Position numbers and translations under genes: made by a program. Positions 47,614 through 55,121 of a DNA stretch of 64,000 nt are shown piece by piece (position 1 is the first letter of the stretch; every line of letters begins with the position of its first letter). The notes under the pieces were generated by a model. That model was not told where the DNA came from. It ran no database searches and was given only the letters and a program-made list of their open reading frames with translations. The stretch is taken from the NCBI GenBank assembly GCA_021773365.1, contig JAJFKF010000018.1, forward strand, positions 62,001 through 126,000, read 5' to 3'. Origin of the DNA: Gammaproteobacteria bacterium. Its GTDB lineage: Bacteria; Pseudomonadota; Gammaproteobacteria; Steroidobacterales; Steroidobacteraceae.

Positions 47614-48831
47614 TTACCTGATGTTGATGATGGTCTGTGTCACCTGGTCTTCCGTGGTGATCATCTGGGCATTGGCCTGGAAGTTTCTTTGCGCGGTGAT
47701 CATCGTCACCAATTCGTTGGTGATGTCGACGTTGGAGCCTTCCAAGGCGCCGGACTGGATCAGGCCGAAGCTGGCCGAGCCCGGCTGGCCGCGGATGACG
47801 TCGCCGGAATTGAAGCTCTCGCCCCAGGTGTTCTCACCGAGCTGGCGCAGTCCCTGGGTGTTGGGGAAGTTCGACAGGGCCACCTGGCCGAGCTCGGTGG
47901 CACGGCCGTTGGTGTAGCGGGCAAAGACCACACCGCTTTCGTCGATGTCGATGGAGGTCAGGCGCCCGGAGGTGAACCCGTCCTGACTGATGGAGTTGAC
48001 GCCGAACTGGCTGCCGAACTGGGTGGAGTTGGCGAAGCCGAAGGATACGTTGATGGGATCGGCGCCAGTGCCGGGATCGTAGGCCGGAAAGGTCACGTTT
48101 CCACCCACCGGAGCGGTCAGTGCGCCAGTGGAGGAGAACTGCAGGGTGTTCAGTCCGCCCACCTGGGAGCCGTCGACGGTCAGGGCAACATTCCATTCAT
48201 TAGGGTTGGCGGTCTTCGTAAAAAAGAATGTAGCGTTGAAAAGATTGCCTAACGAGTCATACACCGCCGTGGAGGTGGTGTGGTTGTAGGTCTGCGGATC
48301 GGTGGGATCAAACGGACCCACAACCGGGGTAGAAGCGTTGGCTGGCAGATTGACGCTGACGTCGCCGGTGCCAGTGGCTTGCGGTGAACTTTGCGTGGTC
48401 TGCAGGCGCAGGTCCGTCAGCACGCCGGTGTTGAAGCCGCCGATGGCCAGCGAGGGATAGACCTGCATGCGCTGGTTCTGAGCGTTGACCACATTGCCTT
48501 CGCGGTCGACGTTGAAGGCGCCGTTGCGCGAGTAGACGAAACCAGTGGCGTCAGCCAGCGTGAAGAACCCCTCGCCGCTGATGGCCAGGTCCAGGTTGTT
48601 GTTGGTGAACTCCACGTTCCCCTGACCAAATTGCTGCTGCACGGCGGCCAGTCGCACGCCGCTGCCCACGGTGTTGGTACTCACACCCAACGCGCCGGCA
48701 TTGATGACATCGGCGAATTGCGCGCGCGAGCCCTTGAAGCCAGTGGTGTTGGTGTTCGCCACGTTGTTGGCGGTGACGTTCAGCTCGGTGGCTGCCGCGT
48801 TCAGACCGCTCAGTGCCGTACGGAATGCCAT
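47614..48831 (-). CDS. flgE: Flagellar hook protein FlgE
   Basis: 405 aa. FRTALSGLNAAATELNVTANNVANTNTTGFKGSRAQFADV at the N-terminus; GALEGSNVDITNELVTMITAQRNFQANAQMITTEDQVTQTI at the C-terminus. Medium-length hook protein. Preceded by flgD after 75 bp. Confidence 0.96.
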   Translation of the reverse strand: MAFRTALSGLNAAATELNVTANNVANTNTTGFKGSRAQFADVINAGALGVSTNTVGSGVRLAAVQQQFGQGNVEFTNNNLDLAISGEGFFTLADATGFVYSRNGAFNVDREGNVVNAQNQRMQVYPSLAIGGFNTGVLTDLRLQTTQSSPQATGTGDVSVNLPANASTPVVGPFDPTDPQTYNHTTSTAVYDSLGNLFNATFFFTKTANPNEWNVALTVDGSQVGGLNTLQFSSTGALTAPVGGNVTFPAYDPGTGADPINVSFGFANSTQFGSQFGVNSISQDGFTSGRLTSIDIDESGVVFARYTNGRATELGQVALSNFPNTQGLRQLGENTWGESFNSGDVIRGQPGSASFGLIQSGALEGSNVDITNELVTMITAQRNFQANAQMITTEDQVTQTIINIR

Positions 48832-48906
48832 GTGAGTTCTCCTGCTGTAATAACTTGAATGAGTTGACTAACTGATGTTGCTGGCTGAATTGGTTGGCTG
48901 AACTGG

Positions 48907-49581
48907 CTAGCTGATCTGGCGCACGCTGCTGACATCCACCTCACCCAGGCCGCTGACACTCAGCGCCAGCCCCCGGCCGGCAGCGCCCAGAGTGACGCTT
49001 TCCACGGTGGCTTCGATGAGCGTGGGCGCGGCTGCGGCTTCGCCGTTGTTCACTGTCTGCGCCACCAGGGTGTATTCGCCCGCACCTGCCTGCACACCGC
49101 TGTCAGTCATGCCGTCCCAGGTAAAGTTGACCATTCCGGCGGGCTGGGTGCCGAGTTCGAGCCTGCGCACCACCGCGCCGGTGTCGTCGACGACCTGCAC
49201 CACGACGCGACCCGCACTGCTGTCCAGTTCGACGGCGCCATTGACTGTTCCACCGGCGCCGAGCTGCACCGTGTCGGTTTCCACCAGGACACTGCGACCG
49301 AGAAGTGATGAGGCCTGCAGGGTCTGCGTGGACATCAGTGAGGCCGAGAGGTCGGCGAAGGAATTCTTCAGGTCACTCAAGCCAGCCACGCTGCTGAACT
49401 GTGCGAGCTGACCGAGGAACTCCCCGTTCTCCATGGGCTTGAACGGATCCTGATTGCGGAACTGGGTGATCATCAGGCGCAGGAAATCCTCCTGTCCCAG
49501 TTCCTTTTTCTTCGGCTGACCGGTCTCTTCAGCGCTTCTGAGACCGAGCGCTGCGAGGTCGAAATTCGAGTCTATGGCCAT
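48907..49581 (-). CDS. flgD: Hook-capping/scaffolding protein FlgD
   Basis: 224 aa. LGQEDFLRLMITQFRNQDPFKPMENGEFLGQLAQFSSVAGL is the FlgD N-terminal signature; C-terminal FlgD Ig-like and Tudor-like parts (MVNFTWDGMTDSGVQAGAGEYTLVA). Required for hook polymerisation. 16 bp after flgC. Confidence 0.95.
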   Translation of the reverse strand: MAIDSNFDLAALGLRSAEETGQPKKKELGQEDFLRLMITQFRNQDPFKPMENGEFLGQLAQFSSVAGLSDLKNSFADLSASLMSTQTLQASSLLGRSVLVETDTVQLGAGGTVNGAVELDSSAGRVVVQVVDDTGAVVRRLELGTQPAGMVNFTWDGMTDSGVQAGAGEYTLVAQTVNNGEAAAAPTLIEATVESVTLGAAGRGLALSVSGLGEVDVSSVRQIS

Positions 49582-49597
49582 GGCGATGCGTTCCTGT

Positions 49598-50047
49598 TTA
49601 GCGGCCCATGGAGAGGGTCTTCAGCAGCAGATCGCGCGAGGTGTTGATCACCTCCACGTTGCTCTGGAAGGTGCGCGAGGCGGAGATCATGTTGGTCATC
49701 GCCTCGATGGTGTTGACGTTGGAGGTGTAGATGTAGCCCTCGGTGTCTGCGAGCGGGTTGCCCGGCTCGTAGCGGCGGGCAATCGGCGCCTGGCTCTCGA
49801 CGATGCCGAGCACGCGCACGCCAACCGCTTCGCCCCCGTCCAGCGGACCAGACAACGGTCCGTCGATGCTGTGCATCCCGTACTGGCGCATGACGGCCGC
49901 AAACACCGGCTCGCGGGCGCGGTAGGCGCTGGCCGCATCGCCGGCAACGCTGTCGGCATTGGCCAGATTGCTGGCAGTGGTGTTCAGGCGCATGGACTGG
50001 GCGGCGAGTCCGGAGCCTGCAATGTCGAAAATACTGAGCAGTGACAT
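49598..50047 (-). CDS. flgC: Proximal rod protein FlgC
   Basis: 149 aa. SIFDIAGSGLAAQSMRLNTTASNLANADSVAGDA at the N-terminus; NTIEAMTNMISASRTFQSNVEVINTSRDLLLKTLSMGR at the C-terminus. Rod component; 14 bp after flgB. Confidence 0.96.
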   Translation of the reverse strand: MSLLSIFDIAGSGLAAQSMRLNTTASNLANADSVAGDAASAYRAREPVFAAVMRQYGMHSIDGPLSGPLDGGEAVGVRVLGIVESQAPIARRYEPGNPLADTEGYIYTSNVNTIEAMTNMISASRTFQSNVEVINTSRDLLLKTLSMGR

Positions 50048-50061
50048 GTAGAGTGACCTGC

Positions 50062-50466
50062 CTATTGACCTGAAATAGCCGATTCAAGACCGGCAATGCG
50101 GCGGTTGATGAACATGAGACTGGCCTGGTAACGCACGGCGCTCTCCGAGAACGCGGCTTGCTCGATGGGCACTTCCACGGTGTTGCCATCCAGCGAAGGC
50201 TGAAAGGGCACGCGGTACTTCATTTCCGCACCGCCGGCGGGAGCGCCAGCAATAGCACCGGCCGTGTTCATGTGATGGGCGTGGGTAGCTTTCAGCGCCA
50301 TTGCCTTCCCGCCTTCACCCTTGAGTACCGCGGCGAAATCCAAATCACGCGCCTTGTAGTTGGGGGTGTCGGCATTGGAGAGGTTGGCGGCCAGCACGCC
50401 GAGGCGCTCGCCGTGGAGCTTCAGGGCGGTTTCGTGAATGCCGAAAATGTTGCTGAGTGCCTGCAT
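50062..50466 (-). CDS. flgB: Proximal rod protein FlgB
   Basis: 134 aa. GIHETALKLHGERLGVLAANLSNADTPNYKARDLDFAAVL is the FlgB N-terminal motif. First gene of the 11-gene flgB-flgL operon. No Shine-Dalgarno before the ATG; a sigma-54 promoter at 50481-50496 puts +1 about 4 nt upstream of the start codon, so the operon mRNA may be nearly leaderless. Confidence 0.95.
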   Translation of the reverse strand: MQALSNIFGIHETALKLHGERLGVLAANLSNADTPNYKARDLDFAAVLKGEGGKAMALKATHAHHMNTAGAIAGAPAGGAEMKYRVPFQPSLDGNTVEVPIEQAAFSESAVRYQASLMFINRRIAGLESAISGQ

Positions 50467-50480
50467 GACGGGATGGATTC

Positions 50481-50496
50481 AGCAACTTCCGTGCCT
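50481..50496 (-). promoter_or_regulatory. Sigma-54 promoter of flgB operon
   Basis: Minus strand AGGCACG-GAAG-TTGCT (50496-50481) fits TGGCACG-N4-TTGCW except the first base; GG-N10-GC spacing holds. C of the -12 element at 50482 gives +1 near 50470; ATG at 50466. Confidence 0.8.
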
Positions 50497-50613
50497 AGGC
50501 GCTTAAAGTATTGATAAATAATATAAAAACAGAAAATCTGCGCCTGACTGGAATGGTGAAATGACGGGGAGCGGCAGAGGTTTGCCGCAACAGGTAGACG
50601 CTCCGGCAAGGGG

Positions 50614-50750
50614 TGGCCGGTGAATGTGCTGCGCCGGAAAGCGCGGCCTCAGGGATGAAGAGGGATGAGGCCGGTGAACAGGGAGAGTTACCCGCATTTC
50701 ATGGAAGGGATGCCCATGAAATGCGGACAGTTCCCCCCGCTCACCGGCCA
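50614..50750. repeat. Nested inverted repeats between flgB and flgA promoters
   Basis: Outer perfect 10-bp arms TGGCCGGTGA (50614-50623) / TCACCGGCCA (50741-50750). Inside are CGCATTTCAT (50693-50702) / ATGAAATGCG (50716-50725) and GGCCTCA (50645-50651) / TGAGGCC (50666-50672). GGCCGGTGA is also directly repeated at 50669-50677. Fills most of the 324-bp flgB-flgA gap; no gene in it. Has several GGGATG words, like the core of the two structured repeats. Confidence 0.7.
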
Positions 50751-50763
50751 TGCCTGCTACAGG

Positions 50764-50779
50764 TGGCACGCGCATTGCA
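50764..50779 (+). promoter_or_regulatory. Sigma-54 promoter of flgA
   Basis: TGGCACG-CGCA-TTGCA is a perfect match to the -24/-12 consensus. C of -12 at 50778 places +1 at about 50790, one nt before the flgA ATG (50791). Confidence 0.88.
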
Positions 50780-50790
50780 CATGCAGCAGC

Positions 50791-51489
50791 ATGAAGAAGT
50801 TCCTTGCCGTACTGGCATCCGCGCTGACGATGGCCGCGTATGCCGGTGATGCACAGTGGCAGTCGATCGCATCGATCGAGGCGGCCGCGCGGGCGCATGT
50901 TGAAGCTCACGGCCTGAAGATCGGTACACGGCAGCAACTGGAGGCCGGGCCACTGGATCCACGACTGCTGCTGGCCAACTGCCCGCGCAAGCTGGTGACA
51001 GCGATGGCGCCCGGGGTGAATGCGCCGCCACGCATGACTGTTGAGGTTCGCTGTCCGGGTGCGGGTGGATGGAAGGTCTATGTGCCGGTGCTGATCAGCG
51101 CCTTCGATCGCGCAGTCGTGGTAACGCGCGCCCTCGAACGTGGGCACGTGCTGACCGCGGCCGACATGACCGTGGCCGATGCCGAAGTCTCCGGCCTGCC
51201 GGCCGGCTATGCGCGTGACGTTGCGGCGGTGGAAGGCGTGCGGCTGGCGAGGCCAGTGGGCGCTGGCACAGTGCTGACGCCGGCTGTGCTGAAGATCGAC
51301 CCACTGGTACAGCGCGGCGAGCGGGTAACGACATTGGCGCAGCTGAACGGAATTTCGGTGCGTTCACAGGCGGTCGCCCTGGCCTCCGGCGCGGCCAATC
51401 AACGCATTAAGTTAAAAAACCTGTCCTCGGGCAGGGAGATCGAAGGCGTGGTCCGGAGCAAGGGTCTGGTCGAGATTCTCGTTCACTGA
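50791..51489 (+). CDS. flgA: P-ring assembly chaperone FlgA
   Basis: 232 aa from the ATG at 50791; the frame extends upstream through the sigma-54 promoter and repeats, so earlier starts are unlikely. Signal peptide KKFLAVLASALTMAAYA, then SAF-like C-terminal domain (ALERGHVLTAADMTVADAEVSGLPAGY, LTPAVLKIDPLVQRGERVTTLAQ). Periplasmic chaperone for FlgI. First gene of the divergent flgA-flgM-flgN unit. Confidence 0.94.
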   Translation: MKKFLAVLASALTMAAYAGDAQWQSIASIEAAARAHVEAHGLKIGTRQQLEAGPLDPRLLLANCPRKLVTAMAPGVNAPPRMTVEVRCPGAGGWKVYVPVLISAFDRAVVVTRALERGHVLTAADMTVADAEVSGLPAGYARDVAAVEGVRLARPVGAGTVLTPAVLKIDPLVQRGERVTTLAQLNGISVRSQAVALASGAANQRIKLKNLSSGREIEGVVRSKGLVEILVH

Positions 51490-51505
51490 ATGTTGACTCC
51501 CTTGT

Positions 51506-51532
51506 TAAAGTTCTGCCCATCCCGGACGATAC
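51506..51532 (+). promoter_or_regulatory. Sigma-28 (FliA) promoter of flgM
   Basis: TAAA (51506-51509), exactly 15 nt, GACGATAC (51525-51532), 6 of 8 bases of the GCCGATAA box with exact spacing. Lies in the flgA-flgM gap, so flgM would be made both by sigma-54 readthrough and by sigma-28, the usual feedback design. Confidence 0.75.
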
Positions 51533-51562
51533 CCTCTACGAGCCCTCTGGCTCCGGAGCGTG

Positions 51563-51889
51563 ATGTCGATGTCCAACAAAATCCAAGGCTATGGCCAGCC
51601 CGCACTGCCCAGCAGCAGCGGAACCCGTACCACCCCGGCGGAGGGCGTGGCCCGTGGCGACGGCAAGGCCGTGGAACCTGTGGCCCCGACGCGCGATTCT
51701 GTTTCGGTCAGCGACTCGGCGCTGCTCATGCAGCGACTGGAAAAGGCCATCGGCAAGGCCTCGCCGTCGGACGTGGAGCAGGTGCAGAAGATCAAGGATG
51801 CGCTGGCGCGGGGCGAGTACAACATCGATGCGCAGCGCATCGCCGACAAGATCCTCGAGTTCGAACGCGATCTGGCCGGTCGGAGCTGA
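51563..51889 (+). CDS. flgM: Anti-sigma-28 factor FlgM
   Basis: 108 aa from the ATG at 51563 (GGAG at 51555-51558); an ATG at 51569 is an alternative. Disordered Ser/Thr-rich N-terminus followed by the FlgM C-terminal sigma-binding helices (DSALLMQRLEKAIGKASPSDVEQVQKIKDALARGEYNIDAQRIADKILEFE). Binds FliA until secreted through the completed hook. Confidence 0.94.
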   Translation: MSMSNKIQGYGQPALPSSSGTRTTPAEGVARGDGKAVEPVAPTRDSVSVSDSALLMQRLEKAIGKASPSDVEQVQKIKDALARGEYNIDAQRIADKILEFERDLAGRS

Positions 51890-51899
51890 ACACATACTC

Positions 51900-52406
51900 A
51901 TGAACGACCGCATCGAAGGCTGCCGTCATCTGGCCCAGCTGATCGAAACGCAGATTCTTGCTGCCAGCGAGCTGCTCGGAGTACTGACTGAAGAGAAGCG
52001 CGCCCTCACCGGCTCCAGCGTCGAGGTTCTGCAGGAAATCGACACCCGCAAGCGCGCGCTACTGGCGCGCACCGAGCAGATGGAGCAGGCACGCAGAAAA
52101 TTCTGCCACACACTGGGCGTCGGCGCGGAGCGCGGCGCGATGGATTTCCTCATCAACGACCTGGCCGCGGCCGGTCACGAGGGCCTGCAGGCGACACTGC
52201 GCACCAGCTGGCAGCGACTGAAGGAACTGGTCCTGCAATGCCGCGACGTCAACGAAATCAACGGCTCCATTGCGCAATTCAAGCAGCGCCAACTGCTGCA
52301 GCTGCTCGGATTGCTGCGTGGTGGCGGTGGCAATCACCTGACCTACCAGGCGAGCGGTGCAGCCGCGAACGTGCTCACTCCTTCCAGGGCCATTGCCGAG
52401 GCCTGA
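51900..52406 (+). CDS. flgN: FlgN-family flagellar chaperone
   Basis: 168 aa from the ATG at 51900, 10 bp after flgM. Helical protein: HLAQLIETQILAASELLGVLTEEKRALTGSSVEVLQEIDTRKRALLA and NEINGSIAQFKQRQLLQLLGLLRG fit FlgN. Export chaperone for FlgK and FlgL, which lie in the neighbouring operon. Confidence 0.9.
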   Translation: MNDRIEGCRHLAQLIETQILAASELLGVLTEEKRALTGSSVEVLQEIDTRKRALLARTEQMEQARRKFCHTLGVGAERGAMDFLINDLAAAGHEGLQATLRTSWQRLKELVLQCRDVNEINGSIAQFKQRQLLQLLGLLRGGGGNHLTYQASGAAANVLTPSRAIAEA

Positions 52407-52514
52407 CCGAAGTCTGACTTCCCCCTTGCAGCATTCGCCACTGCGGGCATAATTGCGGCTGCCGGCGCCGGCGCCCAGGCCGACCGGAGCCACATTGGTC
52501 CGCAGGGTGACTCA

Positions 52515-52835
52515 ATGACGACAGAGACTTCCAGGTCGAACGAAAGGGGCCAGTGGGCTGAACGCAGACTGCACACCCGGCACCGCGCGCGCACTACGGT
52601 CTACCTTGTCAGCCTTCCCGGTAAACGCGGCCACATCTGCCGCGCACAGAATCTCAGCGCCACCGGTGTCTACATCGAAACCGACGGCCTCGGGTTGCAG
52701 CTGGGTCAGCACGTGGAACTGGCCTTCGCCATCAATCTCGGATCGGTCACCAAGATTCACCGCCGCACTGCCGTTGTCGCACATGTGTCGGGCGGCGGCA
52801 CCGGTCTGCAGATGGAAAACTACGCCGGCCGCTGA
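52515..52835 (+). CDS. PilZ-domain protein, probable c-di-GMP receptor
   Basis: 106 aa. R-x3-R-type motif in ERRLHTRHRARTTVYL and downstream NLSATGVYIET matching the canonical (D/N)-x-S-x-x-G motif, so c-di-GMP binding is plausible. No other domain, so it likely acts by interaction. Follows flgN after 108 bp; may act as a motility effector such as a YcgR-like brake without the YcgR N-domain. Confidence 0.88.
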   Translation: MTTETSRSNERGQWAERRLHTRHRARTTVYLVSLPGKRGHICRAQNLSATGVYIETDGLGLQLGQHVELAFAINLGSVTKIHRRTAVVAHVSGGGTGLQMENYAGR

Positions 52836-52877
52836 GTGCCCTTCCCACCGGGAGCGCGGCCCGGCCGGGTCATCGAC

Positions 52878-53909
52878 ATGATCGACATCCGCAGCGACAC
52901 CGTCACCCGCCCCACTCCTGCCATGCTGCAGGCCATGATGGCCGCACAGGTGGGCGATGATGTCTTCGGCGAGGATGCCACCGTCAACGCCCTGCAGGAG
53001 CGGGCGGCGCGCCTGTTCGGCATGGAAGCGGCCCTGTACTGCCCCAGCGGCACCATGACCAACCAGATCGCCATCAAGATCCACACCCAGCCCGGGGACG
53101 AGGTGATCTGCGATGAGCTGGCGCATGTGTATCTGTATGAAGGCGGCGGCATCGCCTTCAATTCCGGCGCTTCCGTGCGCACCTTGCGCGGCAACAACGG
53201 ACGCTTTACGGCTGATCAGGTCGAGGAAAACATCAACGGACGCGAGAACGCGCATTTCCCGTGCAGTCAGCTGGTGACCGTGGAGAACACGGTGAACAAG
53301 GGTGGCGGATGCTGCTGGGATCTGGCTGAAATCGAGCGCATCCGCGATGTGTGCAACCGGCACGGGCTGGCGCTGCACCTGGACGGCGCCCGATTGTTCA
53401 ATGCCCTGGTGGCGCGTGGACAGACTCCGCAGCGCTACGGCGAGCTCTTCGACACGATTTCGGTGTGTCTGTCCAAGGGGCTCGGCGCACCGGTAGGCTC
53501 GCTGCTGCTCGGAAGCAAGGCACATATCGTGAAGGCGCATCGCGTGCGGAAAGTGCTGGGCGGCGGCATGCGACAGGCCGGTTTCCTTGCCGCCGCAGGA
53601 CTTTACGCGATCGAGCATCACACTCAGCGCCTGAGCCAGGACCACGACAAGGCGCGGGTGACGGGAGAAACCCTGCAGACCCTGCCCTATGTGGCAACGG
53701 TCCTGCCGGTGGAAACCAACATCGTCGTATTCCGGCTCGGGGAGGCGGTGGGCACCGCGGCTTTTCTGCAGCACCTGCGGGAGCATCAGGTATTGGCGTT
53801 CGCCATCGGCAAGCAGACGGTACGCTTCGTTTTCCACCTGGATGTGTCCGACGAACACTTCGGGCAGCTGCTGACGGCACTACAGGCCTTTCGGCCGGCT
53901 GCTCCTTGA
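52878..53909 (+). CDS. ltaE: Low-specificity L-threonine aldolase
   Basis: 343 aa from the ATG at 52878. PLP-dependent fold type [17 protein letters not shown] at the start, [25 protein letters not shown], and the PLP-Schiff-base lysine K200 in [14 protein letters not shown]. Converts threonine/allo-threonine to glycine and acetaldehyde in the cytosol. Stand-alone gene converging with yajQ. Confidence 0.94.
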   Translation: MIDIRSDTVTRPTPAMLQAMMAAQVGDDVFGEDATVNALQERAARLFGMEAALYCPSGTMTNQIAIKIHTQPGDEVICDELAHVYLYEGGGIAFNSGASVRTLRGNNGRFTADQVEENINGRENAHFPCSQLVTVENTVNKGGGCCWDLAEIERIRDVCNRHGLALHLDGARLFNALVARGQTPQRYGELFDTISVCLSKGLGAPVGSLLLGSKAHIVKAHRVRKVLGGGMRQAGFLAAAGLYAIEHHTQRLSQDHDKARVTGETLQTLPYVATVLPVETNIVVFRLGEAVGTAAFLQHLREHQVLAFAIGKQTVRFVFHLDVSDEHFGQLLTALQAFRPAAP

Positions 53910-53927
53910 GGGCCGGCGGCTGCCTGC

Positions 53928-54410
53928 TCAGTCGCGAAAATTGGTGAATTGCAGCGGCAGATCGAGTTTGGCGCCGCGCACCAGCGAAATCGCCTCCTGC
54001 AGCTCATCGCGGCTCTTGCTGCTCACCCGCACCTGTTTCTCCTGAATGGCGGCCTGGGCCTTCAGCTTCGAGTCCTTCACCAGCCGCTGGATCTTCTTGC
54101 CCAGCTCCGTCTCGATGCCCTGACGCAACGTGACCGCCTGGCGCGCCGTCTGCCCGGTCACCACCGGTTCGTCGACTTTCAGGCAGGCCACGTCGATACC
54201 GCGCTTGGTGAGTTTCAGCCGCAGGATATCCAGCATCTGCTTAAGCTGGAAGTCCGCTGGCGCCGTCAGCGTAACGACCAGTTCCTTCAGCTCGTACTTC
54301 GATCCAGTGCCCTTGAAATCGAAGCGCGTACCTACTTCGCGATTGGCCTGATCGACCGCGTTGACCACTTCGTGACTGTCCACCTCGGAGACGATGTCGA
54401 AAGACGGCAT
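53928..54410 (-). CDS. yajQ: YajQ-family nucleotide-binding protein
   Basis: 160 aa, usual length. PSFDIVSEVDSHEVVNAVDQANREVGTRFDFKG and LLDILRLKL-type with GIDVACLKVDE; C-terminal KSRDELQEAISLVRGAKLDLPLQFTNFRD. In Xanthomonas a family member is a c-di-GMP effector that binds a LysR regulator; other members bind nucleotides or tRNA. Operonic with the CoA-binding protein gene upstream (4-bp gap). Confidence 0.94.
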   Translation of the reverse strand: MPSFDIVSEVDSHEVVNAVDQANREVGTRFDFKGTGSKYELKELVVTLTAPADFQLKQMLDILRLKLTKRGIDVACLKVDEPVVTGQTARQAVTLRQGIETELGKKIQRLVKDSKLKAQAAIQEKQVRVSSKSRDELQEAISLVRGAKLDLPLQFTNFRD

Positions 54411-54414
54411 GGCG

Positions 54415-54885
54415 TCAAATCACCTGATTCAGCCGGCGATGCTCGACCATCAGGCAACGGTCCTGCACCACCTCGATGCCGGCCTCCGCCAGCTTCTGCG
54501 CCACTTCGTCATTGCGGATGCCCAGCTGCATCCATACCGACCTGGGCTTTTTTGCAAGCATGTCGTCGAGGTGCCCGGGCACATCCTGGGGGCGACGGAA
54601 GACATTGACCATGTCCACCGGACCGGGAATATCGACCAGACGACGGTAGACCTTGTGGTCCAGGATGATGCTGACGTCCGGGTAGTAAACCGGCACCGGA
54701 ATGATCTCGTAGCCGGCCGCCCGCAGATACCGCGGCACGTTGTAGGCAGGCTGCTCGGCCTGCTGCTCGGTCTTGATGCCGAGAACGGCGATGGTCCTGG
54801 TCGCCTGCAGCAGTGCAGCGATCCGGGCAGGGTCGGTAATGATGTTGTCGCGCCAGTTGAGCATCGGGATCGGGAATTCCTGCAT
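54415..54885 (-). CDS. CoA-binding domain protein (YccU-like)
   Basis: 156 aa. Rossmann-type CoA_binding_2 domain: ATRTIAVLGIKTEQQAEQPAYNVPRYLRAAGYEIIPVPVYYPDVSIILDHKVYRRLVDIPGPVDMVNVFRRPQDVPGH, with conserved GIRNDEVAQKLAEAGIEVVQDRCLMVEHRRL. Binds CoA in homologues; physiological role unclear. Immediately downstream (plus orientation) comes the tRNA-Thr fragment at 54892. Confidence 0.88.
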   Translation of the reverse strand: MQEFPIPMLNWRDNIITDPARIAALLQATRTIAVLGIKTEQQAEQPAYNVPRYLRAAGYEIIPVPVYYPDVSIILDHKVYRRLVDIPGPVDMVNVFRRPQDVPGHLDDMLAKKPRSVWMQLGIRNDEVAQKLAEAGIEVVQDRCLMVEHRRLNQVI

Positions 54886-54891
54886 TGAGAA

Positions 54892-54941
54892 TGCTGCCGG
54901 CTGAGGGAACCCCCCGCCCCCTGATTACGAATCCAGGCGCC
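54892..54941 (-). repeat. Degenerate tRNA-Thr 3' fragment, candidate att site
   Basis: About 50 nt on the minus strand align with the anticodon-to-3'-end half of tRNA-Thr(UGU) at 60584-60659: the anticodon-arm segment GTAATCAGGGGG and acceptor end CCCTCAGCCGGCA are kept, four nt of the T loop are lost. Same orientation as the complete tRNA, as expected for the distal att copy of an element integrated at the tRNA 3' end. Not a functional tRNA. 54942-55121 shows nothing else. Confidence 0.75.
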
Positions 54942-55121
54942 AAAGGATACCTGCCAGCCCCAACAGACTCAAAGACTTGCTTGAGTCCGTTGGCGCCCAG
55001 GTGGGACACCTTGAGGTGGTGAGTGTGCCACAGGTGCGCAAGGAATTGATGTGGCGCAGACTTCAGCGAAACCTGGCCGCGCTGGCGGCCAGGGAGCCGG
55101 AACTCACTATCGCCGCTGGCG

